NCBI GenBank assembly: GCA_025450095.1
Contig: JANWID010000074.1
Coordinates: 1-40,353, forward strand
DNA length: 40,353 nucleotides
Reading direction: 5' to 3'
Origin: Bacteroidia bacterium
GTDB taxonomy: Bacteria; Bacteroidota; Bacteroidia; AKYH767-A; OLB10
Both the position numbers and the translations under genes were made by a program. Below the pieces are notes generated by a model. The model was not told where the DNA came from, did no database searches, and saw only the letters and a list, made by a program, of their open reading frames with translations. Of the stretch, positions 33,334 through 40,353 are shown piece by piece; the stretch's first letter is position 1, and the number at the start of each line of letters is the position of its first letter.

Positions 33334-33900
33334 ATGATTAAAAGCTCAAAAAATGAAGATTGGAAAGAGTTACGTATGCCGAAAGGAGCACTACGTTATC
33401 GTTATGCTATTTCCAGTCTCGGAAGAATTGCCAGTTTCACTTCCAAAATCGAGGATGGTAAAATTCTTAACGGAACATCAATCGGTGGATATCCTACGTT
33501 AAATGTGAAACCTTTTGGAGAAAACAAAACGTATTACATTCACAAACTTGTAGCAGAACTTTTCCTGAAAAAATCAAGTCCAAAACAAAAATTTGTGATT
33601 CACAGAAATCACGACAAGCTGAACAACCAGGCTAAAAATCTGAAATGGGCTTCTAAAGAAGACATGGAAGAACATCAACAGTCAAGTCCGCTGGTTTTAA
33701 AAGCCCGCAAAGACAGGATGAATAAACCCATCTACAAAGGACATAAACTGACAGCCAACGCAGTTAAAAATATTAAAAAGAAAATTTTCAGTAAAGCCAG
33801 GAAAGAATCCATGAAGGATATTGCCGACCACTACAACATTTCTGAAATGCAACTTTACAGAATTAAGTCGGGCGAAAACTGGGCGCATGTGAAAATTTGA
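33334..33900 (+). CDS. NUMOD4/HNH homing-type endonuclease
   Basis: A 188-residue protein. Residues about 9-72 form a NUMOD4 DNA-binding module (EDWKELRMPKG, YRYAISSLGRIASFTSK, GYPTLNVKPFG). An HNH_3-type nuclease core follows: YIHKLVAELFL and VIHRNHDKLNNQAKNLKWAS, keeping the His and paired Asn but with N and H where many members have D and G. The C-terminal LTANAVKNIKKKI...DIADHYNISEMQLYRIKSGENWAHV is a helix-turn-helix. Such proteins are encoded by phages, introns and free-standing homing genes. Here it lies between the two ALDH16 genes with its own promoter and only 26 bases before the second half. Whether it cuts DNA is untested. Confidence 0.9.
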   Translation: MIKSSKNEDWKELRMPKGALRYRYAISSLGRIASFTSKIEDGKILNGTSIGGYPTLNVKPFGENKTYYIHKLVAELFLKKSSPKQKFVIHRNHDKLNNQAKNLKWASKEDMEEHQQSSPLVLKARKDRMNKPIYKGHKLTANAVKNIKKKIFSKARKESMKDIADHYNISEMQLYRIKSGENWAHVKI

Positions 33901-33926
33901 TATTTCCGTGACGGAATTTGCAGGAG

Positions 33927-34868
33927 ATGGAACAACAAACGACGGAAAAGAAAATCAAACAAACTTCCCTGAATGGAAACCCGGACAGTGACACAAAGTC
34001 ATCGCAGAAAGTGCGTCTCGGGGTAAAAAAAACTTACAAGCTCTACATTAACGGCGGCTTCCCCCGATCAGAATCGGGCAGATATTTCCGTTTGACAGGC
34101 AGTGATGGAAACCTGATTTCCAATTGTTGCAGGGGTTCAAAAAAAGATTTTCGCGATGCGGTAGTCGCAGCACGTAAAGCCCAGGAGCCCTGGGCAATGC
34201 GTACTGCTTATAACAAGGGGCAGATCCTTTACCGCATTGCTGAAACTCTTGAAGGACGAAAGTCACAGTTTGAAGCCACACTCGTTGCCCAGGGAGTTAA
34301 TCATGACATTGCCACCGAAGAAGTTCCTGCTGCAATCGATCGTATTGTGTATTATGCCGGCTGGACCGATAAATACCAACAACTGTTCAGTAGCGTTAAC
34401 CCTATAGAGTCATCGCATTTTAATTTTTCCTTCCCCGAACCTTCCGGAGTTACAAGCATTATTACTCCTGCTGATTCCGGATTGCTTGGATTGGTTTCCG
34501 CCTTGTGTCCTATCATTACCGGAGGCAATACCTCGATTGTGCTTGCAGCCGAAAAATACCCGTTAACTGCAATTGAGCTTGCTGAAGTATTTAATGCTTC
34601 CGATCTCCCTCCCGGAGTAGTAAATATCCTAACCGGTTTCCGCAAAGAACTCCTGATCCCGTTTTCAAATCATATGGATGTAAATACAGTTGCATTTTGT
34701 GGTAATGATACTGAAGAACTAACGAGCATACGGACTAACGCTGCCCTGAATGTGAAAAGAGTTGTGCAATGGAGTTATAATGATTGGTATGCTGAAAATT
34801 CGCGCAGCCCTTATATGATTATGGATGCCCAGGAAATTAAAACTACCTGGCATCCCATTGGCACCTGA
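33927..34868 (+). CDS. ALDH16-type non-catalytic second domain
   Basis: About 313 residues from ATG 33927; an in-frame TTG at 33918 would add three. It begins with a polar tail, then aligns with the second ALDH-like domain of ALDH16 proteins: YKLYINGGFPRSESGRYF, CRGSKKDFRDAVVAARKAQ, NKGQILYRIAETLEGR, YYAGWTDKYQQLFSSVNP, LPPGVVNILTGF, and at the end NSRSPYMIMDAQEIKTTWHP. It ends before the region of a normal catalytic cysteine, as expected for this domain, which serves in oligomerisation. It should associate with the product of the gene at 31715. A strong terminator follows. Confidence 0.85.
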   Translation: MEQQTTEKKIKQTSLNGNPDSDTKSSQKVRLGVKKTYKLYINGGFPRSESGRYFRLTGSDGNLISNCCRGSKKDFRDAVVAARKAQEPWAMRTAYNKGQILYRIAETLEGRKSQFEATLVAQGVNHDIATEEVPAAIDRIVYYAGWTDKYQQLFSSVNPIESSHFNFSFPEPSGVTSIITPADSGLLGLVSALCPIITGGNTSIVLAAEKYPLTAIELAEVFNASDLPPGVVNILTGFRKELLIPFSNHMDVNTVAFCGNDTEELTSIRTNAALNVKRVVQWSYNDWYAENSRSPYMIMDAQEIKTTWHPIGT

Positions 34869-34895
34869 GAATAGTAAACCTAACCCATGAACCCG

Positions 34896-34925
34896 GCCCT
34901 TTCTCACGAGAGGGCTCTTTTTTTT
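34896..34925 (+). terminator. Intrinsic terminator after the ALDH16 genes
   Basis: GCCCTTTC (34896-34903), loop TCAC, GAGAGGGC (34908-34915) form an 8-bp stem with one G-U pair, followed by TCTTTTTTTT. This is the clearest intrinsic terminator in the window. Confidence 0.9.
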
Positions 34926-35107
34926 CCACTCAACCAGCCGGGTGCGATAACACCTATTCCAATCCTTATGACTTATGCCTGTCATCTGAATACGAATTTA
35001 GCCAATGCTTCAAATATTTCATTTTCAGTGATTTTCCATGAATGCTTATAGTGAATTAAGCTAATTCCAAAGCCCTTCAGTTGATAGTTTTAGCCTCCGG
35101 AAATCAT

Positions 35108-35115
35108 TACCTTTG
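35108..35115 (+). promoter_or_regulatory. -7 box TACCTTTG for the cysC operon
   Basis: A perfect TAnnTTTG match followed by CGCCC, 26 bases before the GTG start of cysC. The nearest TTG (35081-35083) is 24 bases away, slightly too far. The rest of the 34926-35141 gap shows nothing further. Confidence 0.6.
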
Positions 35116-35141
35116 CGCCCTGTTTTCAGAGATATTGTTAA

Positions 35142-35747
35142 GTGAAAGCCAGTTCAAATATTTTTCCACAGGAATACAATCTCAGTAAGCCCGACCGGCA
35201 ACGGATGAACGGACATAGTTCATGCATTGTCTGGTTCACGGGGTTATCGGGGTCGGGGAAAAGTACGCTGGCAAATGCAGTGGAACAACGATTATATGAA
35301 AAAGGAATTCATACGTATATCCTCGACGGTGATAACATTCGCCAGGGGTTGAACAAAAATGTGGATTTCAGTCCTGAAGGGCGAATGGAAAATATCCGGC
35401 GCATCGGAGAGGTTGCAAAACTTTTTGTGGATGCCGGTCTTGTGGTACTTGCTGCTTTCATATCGCCCTTCCGCACTGACAGGGATGGTGTTCGTGCATT
35501 GGTTAATAACGGAGAGTTCCTCGAGGTTTTCGTCGATTGTTCCCTGGAAGTTTGTGAACAGCGCGATGTAAAAGGATTGTACAAAAAAGCGCGTGCGGGA
35601 GCCATTCAGGATTTTACAGGAATCAGCTCGCCATTTGAAAAGCCATTGCAACCGGAGCTTACACTTAACACTGAAAATATATCTGTTAGTGATACCGTTG
35701 ATAAAATTATGAATCTCATCATGGATACGATCAATGTAAAAAAATGA
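35142..35747 (+). CDS. cysC: Adenylylsulfate kinase
   Basis: A 201-residue APS kinase starting with GTG. The P-loop is GLSGSGKST (residues 34-42), followed by LDGDNIRQGLN, NIRRIGEVAKLF and AFISPFRTDRDGVRAL, all typical of CysC. It phosphorylates adenylyl sulfate to PAPS with ATP. It overlaps cysD by four bases (ATGA), heads the operon, and has a -7 box upstream. With no PAPS reductase in view and a sulfotransferase at the end of the operon, its product most likely feeds sulfation. Confidence 0.95.
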   Translation: MKASSNIFPQEYNLSKPDRQRMNGHSSCIVWFTGLSGSGKSTLANAVEQRLYEKGIHTYILDGDNIRQGLNKNVDFSPEGRMENIRRIGEVAKLFVDAGLVVLAAFISPFRTDRDGVRALVNNGEFLEVFVDCSLEVCEQRDVKGLYKKARAGAIQDFTGISSPFEKPLQPELTLNTENISVSDTVDKIMNLIMDTINVKK

Positions 35748-36649
35748 TTCTTTATAATTTAAATCACCTTCGCATACTTGAATCGGAAGCTATTTATGTT
35801 ATCCGTGAAACTGCTGCACAATTTGAAAGACCTGCATTATTATTTTCCGGCGGAAAAGATTCTATTGTGATGACACATCTTGCTCGCAAAGCATTCTTTC
35901 CGGCAAAGATTCCATTTCCGCTAGTGCATATCGATACAGGTCATAATTTCCCGGAAACAATTGAATTCCGCGACCGGGTTGTGCAAAAGCTGGGTGTGCG
36001 CATGATCATAGGTTCTGTTCAGGAATCCATCGACCAGGGGCGTGCGATTGAAGAAAAAGGAATGAATGCCAGCAGGAATGTATTGCAGACTGTTTCGTTG
36101 CTGGATACGATTGAAATGTACAAACTCGATGCCTGCCTGGGTGGAGCCCGGAGGGATGAAGAAAAAGCGCGCGCAAAAGAACGTTTCTTCTCACACCGTG
36201 ACGAATTCGGTCAATGGGACCCGAAAAATCAACGACCTGAACTTTGGAATCTGCTCAATGGAAGAAAACACATCGGTGAGCACTTCCGGATATTTCCGCT
36301 TAGCAACTGGACTGAAATCGACGTGTGGCAATATATTCTTATGGAAAAACTTGAATTGCCTTCCATTTATTTTTCCCACGACCGTGACTGTGTGATCAGG
36401 GATGGAGTTATTCTCGCTAAATCGGAATATATTTCCCTCCGCGAGGATGAAATAGTTCAAAAGATGAATGTGCGTTATCGTACAGTTGGGGATATGACCT
36501 GCACCGGAGCTGTTCTATCTCCGGCGACAACGGTTGAACAGATCATACGTGAAGTTGCAGCATCCCGCACCACAGAACGGGGTACGCGTACCGACGATAA
36601 ACGATCGGATACCGCAATGGAAGACCGTAAAAAACTTGGGTATTTCTGA
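35744..36649 (+). CDS. cysD: Sulfate adenylyltransferase subunit 2
   Basis: A 301-residue PP-loop ATP pyrophosphatase with SGGKDS at residues 35-40, then LVHIDTGHNFPETIEFRD, CLGGARRDEEKARAKER and FPLSNWTEIDVWQYI, and C-terminal GDMTCTGAV and GTRTDDK. It is the adenylyl-transferring subunit that works with CysN to make APS from sulfate and ATP. It overlaps cysC by four bases and precedes cysN by 45. Confidence 0.97.
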   Translation: MILYNLNHLRILESEAIYVIRETAAQFERPALLFSGGKDSIVMTHLARKAFFPAKIPFPLVHIDTGHNFPETIEFRDRVVQKLGVRMIIGSVQESIDQGRAIEEKGMNASRNVLQTVSLLDTIEMYKLDACLGGARRDEEKARAKERFFSHRDEFGQWDPKNQRPELWNLLNGRKHIGEHFRIFPLSNWTEIDVWQYILMEKLELPSIYFSHDRDCVIRDGVILAKSEYISLREDEIVQKMNVRYRTVGDMTCTGAVLSPATTVEQIIREVAASRTTERGTRTDDKRSDTAMEDRKKLGYF

Positions 36650-36694
36650 TGGACACAATTTTTATTATGCATCACCTGAATTTTATTTTCTGAA

Positions 36695-37984
36695 ATGAGC
36701 TCCCGTAACCCCGATAATTATCTGAATATGGAATTGCTGCGGTTCACCACTGCAGGAAGTGTAGACGATGGCAAAAGCACACTTATCGGCCGGCTGCTAT
36801 TCGACAGTAAATCAATTTTCGAAGATCAGATGGAAGCTGTGGAACGCACCAGCCGCCTCAAAGGTTATGAGCATGTTGACCTGGCGTTGCTCACTGACGG
36901 ACTTCGTGCCGAACGGGAACAAGGCATTACCATTGATGTAGCATACCGTTACTTTGCTACTCCCAAACGTAAGTTTATCATTGCCGATACACCGGGACAT
37001 GTTCAGTACACCCGCAATATGGTCACCGGTGCTTCAACTGCTAACCTTGCATTGATACTTGTGGATGCACGAAGAGGAATCCTGGAGCAAACAAACAGGC
37101 ATTCATTCATTGCTTCACTGCTGCAAATTCCACACATCATTGTTTGCATAAATAAAATGGACCTGGTGAATTATGACCAGGAAGTTTTCGATAACGTGGT
37201 GAATGAATATAAAAAATTATCCTCGAGGCTTGACGTAAAGGACGTTCATTTTATTCCCATCAGTGCACTGAAGGGAGATAATGTAGTTGAAAAATCAAAA
37301 AAAATGGATTGGTACCAGGGCTCCACGCTCCTGTACCTGTTAGAAAACATTCATATCAGCAGTGATGAAAATCATATTGATTGTCGCTTCCCGGTACAAT
37401 ACGTAATTCGTCCCCAGGCAACCGAATTTCATGATTACCGCGGATATGCCGGACGTATTGCTGGCGGAATATTCAAGCCGGGGGATCAGGTTAAAATTCT
37501 TCCTTCCGGATTTACAGCCCGGGTTAAAACCATCAATCCGCTGGATTCATTCGATGCTGAGGATACCATTTATGAAGCTTTCTCCCCGATGTCAGTTACC
37601 ATGACCCTGGATACCGACATTGATATTTCGAGGGGAGATATGATTGTTAGAGAAAATAATGTACCCTCCGTATCGCAGGATCTTGACATTATGGTTTGCT
37701 GGATGGGTGAACGTTCACTGGTTCCCGGGGGGAAATATACGATACGTCATACAACCAAGGAAGTCAGGTGTATTATTAAAGAAGTACGTTACAAAATCGA
37801 TATCAATACACTGCATCGCAACGAGCATGATAAGAATATCGCTATGAATGATATCGCAAGAGTTCACCTGCGCACCACTGCACCATTGTTCTTCGACAGC
37901 TACCGCAAAAATCGTATAACCGGTAGCGTTATTCTTGTCGATGAAGGAACCAACGAAACTGTTGGAGCCGGTATGATTATTTAA
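36695..37984 (+). CDS. cysN: Sulfate adenylyltransferase subunit 1 (GTPase)
   Basis: A 429-residue EF-Tu-like GTPase. G1 is GSVDDGKST (residues 21-29); G2/G3 include ERE-QGITIDVAYRYF and DTPGHVQYTRNMVTGAS; G4 is NKMDL. The C-terminal beta-barrel domains follow. It drives sulfate adenylylation by CysD with GTP hydrolysis. The length suits a CysN without a fused APS kinase, which is encoded separately as cysC. It is the third gene of the operon; cysQ follows after 57 bp. Confidence 0.96.
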   Translation: MSSRNPDNYLNMELLRFTTAGSVDDGKSTLIGRLLFDSKSIFEDQMEAVERTSRLKGYEHVDLALLTDGLRAEREQGITIDVAYRYFATPKRKFIIADTPGHVQYTRNMVTGASTANLALILVDARRGILEQTNRHSFIASLLQIPHIIVCINKMDLVNYDQEVFDNVVNEYKKLSSRLDVKDVHFIPISALKGDNVVEKSKKMDWYQGSTLLYLLENIHISSDENHIDCRFPVQYVIRPQATEFHDYRGYAGRIAGGIFKPGDQVKILPSGFTARVKTINPLDSFDAEDTIYEAFSPMSVTMTLDTDIDISRGDMIVRENNVPSVSQDLDIMVCWMGERSLVPGGKYTIRHTTKEVRCIIKEVRYKIDINTLHRNEHDKNIAMNDIARVHLRTTAPLFFDSYRKNRITGSVILVDEGTNETVGAGMII

Positions 37985-38041
37985 CGAATTAAAAACTTCC
38001 CCGCTTTTCCGGTTTCGGGAATAAATGTAAGATCAGTCATC

Positions 38042-38875
38042 ATGGCAGACAGCAACCTCCTGTTATACCAATCCATTCATGCAGCGCTTCATGCAGGTGA
38101 TGAAATCATCCGCGTCTATAATGTATCGCCTGAAATTGAACTGAAGGAAGACAGGAGTCCGCTAACAATTGCCGACAGGAAATCGCACCAGAGAATTTCA
38201 ACAATGCTGGAATCAACCGGTTTGCCGGTACTTAGTGAAGAAGGAAAAAGCATTTCATACGAAGAGCGGCGTAATTGGAAAAAATACTGGCTGGTGGATC
38301 CACTCGATGGAACTAAAGAATTTATCAGGCATAATGGTGAGTTCACTGTTAATATCGCATTGATTGAAAACAACAGGCCGGTTATCGGAGTGATCTATAT
38401 CCCCGTAACGGGCACACTTTATTTCGGAGCCACCTGGCTGCCATCCATGGTGAAATTCAACGCATGGAAATTTTTGAATGAATCCGGATCAGCAGACGCT
38501 TTTAAGGATCAATTGCTGATTACATCCGTAAAACTTCCCTCTGTTACTGAACCTCGTAAATATACACTTGTCGCCAGCCGCTCTCATATGTCGCCGGAAA
38601 CGGCCGATTTCATTTCCGGTATTCGCCGGGAACATGGCGACCTGGATTTCGTTTCAAAAGGTAGCTCCATCAAAATTTGTCTTGTGGCTGATGGAACCGC
38701 CGATTGTTATCCACGCCTGGCACCCACCATGGAATGGGATACCGCCGCAGGGCAGGCTATTGCCGAAAATGCAGGTTGCTCATTTTTAAATTTTCATACA
38801 GGCCAACCCGTGAGTTATAATAAGGAAAATCTTTTGAATCCTCATTTTATAGTCCAACGTACCTGGAAAAGATGA
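38042..38875 (+). CDS. cysQ: 3'(2'),5'-bisphosphate nucleotidase
   Basis: A 277-residue member of the inositol-monophosphatase superfamily with the metal-binding motifs SEEGK, VDPLDGTKEFI and, near the C-terminus, EWDTAAGQAI. It hydrolyses 3'-phosphoadenosine 5'-phosphate (PAP), the by-product of PAPS-dependent sulfation, to AMP and phosphate. Its place right after cysCDN and before a flippase and a sulfotransferase fits this role. Its stop overlaps the start of the flippase gene by four bases. Confidence 0.93.
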   Translation: MADSNLLLYQSIHAALHAGDEIIRVYNVSPEIELKEDRSPLTIADRKSHQRISTMLESTGLPVLSEEGKSISYEERRNWKKYWLVDPLDGTKEFIRHNGEFTVNIALIENNRPVIGVIYIPVTGTLYFGATWLPSMVKFNAWKFLNESGSADAFKDQLLITSVKLPSVTEPRKYTLVASRSHMSPETADFISGIRREHGDLDFVSKGSSIKICLVADGTADCYPRLAPTMEWDTAAGQAIAENAGCSFLNFHTGQPVSYNKENLLNPHFIVQRTWKR

Positions 38876-40200
38876 TCACTAAGCTGATCCGCGGATTTAA
38901 ACGCGACTTTACCGATGCGGGCTTCGTGGAGATCGTTAAAGGCAGCACAGCAACATTTATGTTGCGACTCCTTGGACTGGTTGCAGGTTATGCATTCACA
39001 TTTATAGTTTCACGATTTTACGGGTCTGAAGTTCTTGGAGCACACACGCTGTCACTTACCGTACTGATGCTTTTCAGTGTACTGGGACGATTGGGCATGG
39101 ATTCATTGCTGGTACGCCATTTCGCTCACGATCATGCTGCAAACCGATGGGATCGTATCCTGGAAGTTTATAAGCGAACGCTTTCTGTGATTATACCATT
39201 GGGAATTTTACTCTCTGTGATTCTCTATTTTTCTTCCGGTTTTATTGCACAACATGTTTTTGATAAACCACGTCTTGAACCCTATTTCCGTGTCATTGCG
39301 TTTGCCGTGCTGCCGATGTCCATGCGTTTCATCAATTCAGAATGTTACCGGGGATTCCGGATGAATCGTGAATATGCGTATAGCCAGAATGTTAGTTATT
39401 TCCTGTATGCTTCCATTATTCTTGGAATACTTTCGGTATTCAGCCGTGATAATTTACTTCCCAATATCTCATTTGCAATCAGTCTTGGTGTGCTTGCGGT
39501 CAGCAGTACGCTGATGATTCTGAAACGAATCCGCAATCATGCAAAAAATAATTCGAATGAATTAAAAACAGGCGAAATGGTCCGGAATGCGATCCCCATG
39601 CTGCTGGCCAATTCCATGTTACTGGTTTCAGGTTGGATCAACACCATCATGCTGGGCATTTGGTCGAGCGATAGCGATGTTGGGATATATAGTGTGGTAT
39701 TAAAAATTTCAACGTTTTCAGCATTTATGCTGATGTCCATAAACAGCGTGGCTGCACCACGATTTGCACAATTTCATGCAAGAGGAGATCTGGATGGATT
39801 ACGGAAATATACCATGCATACTGCCAAGATTGGATTCTTTTCTTCCATACCCATTTTTGCGGGTATACTTATTTTCCGGGAATGGCTCCTCGGATTGTTC
39901 GGACCGGAATTCGTTGAAGGTTCCATGGCACTTGCCATTGTGATGATGGGACAATTGTTTAATGTTTTCGCCGGATCAGTTGGCCAGTTCCTTTACATGA
40001 CGGGCAAACAACGGGTATTCCGGAATATCCTTCTGGCAAGTACGTTGCTGAATATCCTGGTTTGCGCTATTTTGATACCTTCGTACGGACTGATTGGTTC
40101 CGCCGTAGCCGGAATGGTTTTCATGGCCTGCTGGAATTTGATGTCGATGATTTATATTCAGGGTACCTTTAAAATCAGGACCTATTACTGGCCGTTCTGA
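38872..40200 (+). CDS. Polysaccharide flippase (MVF/MATE-like, Wzx type)
   Basis: A 442-residue, strongly hydrophobic protein with about 12-14 transmembrane helices, an N-terminal segment KGSTATFMLRLLGLVAGYAFTFIVSRFYG and SVVLKISTF...NSVAAPRFAQFHARGD, typical of the polysaccharide-biosynthesis/oligosaccharide flippase family. It should move lipid-linked glycan units across the inner membrane; the glycan is not known. It overlaps cysQ by four bases, which links it to the PAPS genes, and the sulfotransferase follows 13 bp later. Confidence 0.9.
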   Translation: MITKLIRGFKRDFTDAGFVEIVKGSTATFMLRLLGLVAGYAFTFIVSRFYGSEVLGAHTLSLTVLMLFSVLGRLGMDSLLVRHFAHDHAANRWDRILEVYKRTLSVIIPLGILLSVILYFSSGFIAQHVFDKPRLEPYFRVIAFAVLPMSMRFINSECYRGFRMNREYAYSQNVSYFLYASIILGILSVFSRDNLLPNISFAISLGVLAVSSTLMILKRIRNHAKNNSNELKTGEMVRNAIPMLLANSMLLVSGWINTIMLGIWSSDSDVGIYSVVLKISTFSAFMLMSINSVAAPRFAQFHARGDLDGLRKYTMHTAKIGFFSSIPIFAGILIFREWLLGLFGPEFVEGSMALAIVMMGQLFNVFAGSVGQFLYMTGKQRVFRNILLASTLLNILVCAILIPSYGLIGSAVAGMVFMACWNLMSMIYIQGTFKIRTYYWPF

Positions 40201-40213
40201 TTTCATTTCATTG

Positions 40214-40353
40214 ATGGATCTCAATCAATACCTGGTAATCGGTGGCAGCACCAAATGCGGCACCACTTCTGTTTTCAATTATTTTGAATTTCATCCGCAG
40301 GTTTGTCCATGCAAAATGAAAGAGTCGCGTTTTTTCTGGACTGATGACTATCC
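40214..40353 (+). CDS. Sulfotransferase (N-terminal part only, runs off right edge)
   Basis: An ATG at 40214 opens 46 codons to the window edge. The N-terminus LVIGGSTKCGTTSVFNYF is a PAPS 5'-phosphosulfate binding loop (compare the GxxKxGTTSL form), followed by FHPQVCPCKMKESRFFW, which resembles the usual HPxxxxxxxKExxFF of sulfotransferase family proteins. It should transfer sulfate from PAPS to a hydroxyl or amino group, probably on a glycan. It is the sixth gene of the cysC-cysD-cysN-cysQ-flippase operon. The end is unseen, so completeness cannot be judged. Confidence 0.82.
   Translation, partial: MDLNQYLVIGGSTKCGTTSVFNYFEFHPQVCPCKMKESRFFWTDDY

Noticed and set aside
33194..33926. Group I intron or intein hosting the HNH gene within one ALDH16 gene
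   Set aside because: The first half ends in a normal stop, the second has its own start and a different frame, and no intein splice motifs or intron core were recognised.
34926..35107. Riboswitch or small RNA upstream of the sulfate activation operon
   Set aside because: No recognisable conserved riboswitch pattern or strong hairpin was found between the terminator and the cysC promoter.

Overview
The window comes from a member of the Bacteroidota, probably a free-living or environmental lineage. Four things point there. Six proteins end in a type IX secretion (T9SS) C-terminal sorting domain with a YPNPS-like motif (one, PorZ, is a T9SS component). Lipoproteins and signal peptides have the Bacteroidota style, with Gln right after the signal peptidase site in seven proteins. 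Promoters match the Bacteroidota pattern TTG-N19-21-TAnnTTTG rather than the E. coli one. The L-threonine dehydrogenase is the short-chain type common in this phylum. No rRNA, tRNA or CRISPR array was found, and no gap between genes exceeds 300 bp.

Layout: 1-765 is the end-clipped part of a DUF3089 lipoprotein (minus strand). 969-1997 is a secreted double thioredoxin-fold protein. 2182-8160 holds surface proteins: a propeller-like T9SS cargo, a 779-residue T9SS cargo with a convincing lysyl-oxidase domain, and a surface lipoprotein. 8302-14248 is a disturbed catabolic region: an ALDH8-type aminomuconate-semialdehyde dehydrogenase, a T9SS protein, a relic of the 3' end of a second ALDH8-type gene, an ALDH7 aminoadipate-semialdehyde dehydrogenase, a GxxExxY/PD-(D/E)XK nuclease gene bracketed by inverted repeats, and ACMSD. 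14272-15036 is a DUF1223 gene with an in-frame TAG and lost active-site cysteines. 15121-18462 is housekeeping (long-form PurF, DUF502 membrane protein, PPK2). 18580-21682 holds two more T9SS cargo genes. On the minus strand, tdh-cysS-glutaminyl cyclase (25263-21782) look like one operon, preceded by a GT4 glycosyltransferase.

26707-29794 is porZ-recO. 29873-31151 is a DUF4907 lipoprotein and a secreted protein, facing a small His/Cys-rich membrane protein. 31715-34868 is a two-gene ALDH16 (catalytic half, then non-catalytic half) with a NUMOD4/HNH endonuclease gene carrying its own promoter between the halves, closed by a strong terminator. 35142-40353 is cysC-cysD-cysN-cysQ-flippase-sulfotransferase. 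It makes PAPS and removes PAP with no PAPS reductase in view, so it most likely sulfates a surface glycan.

The parts connect. PorZ belongs to the T9SS machinery that would attach the six sorted proteins. The glutaminyl cyclase would cap the exposed N-terminal Gln of many exported proteins. ALDH8 plus ACMSD indicate tryptophan/kynurenine meta-cleavage, and ALDH7 indicates lysine catabolism. The strongest leads for follow-up are the T9SS lysyl oxidase, the inverted-repeat nuclease cassette, the aldehyde dehydrogenase relic, the HNH gene between ALDH16 halves, and the sulfation operon.
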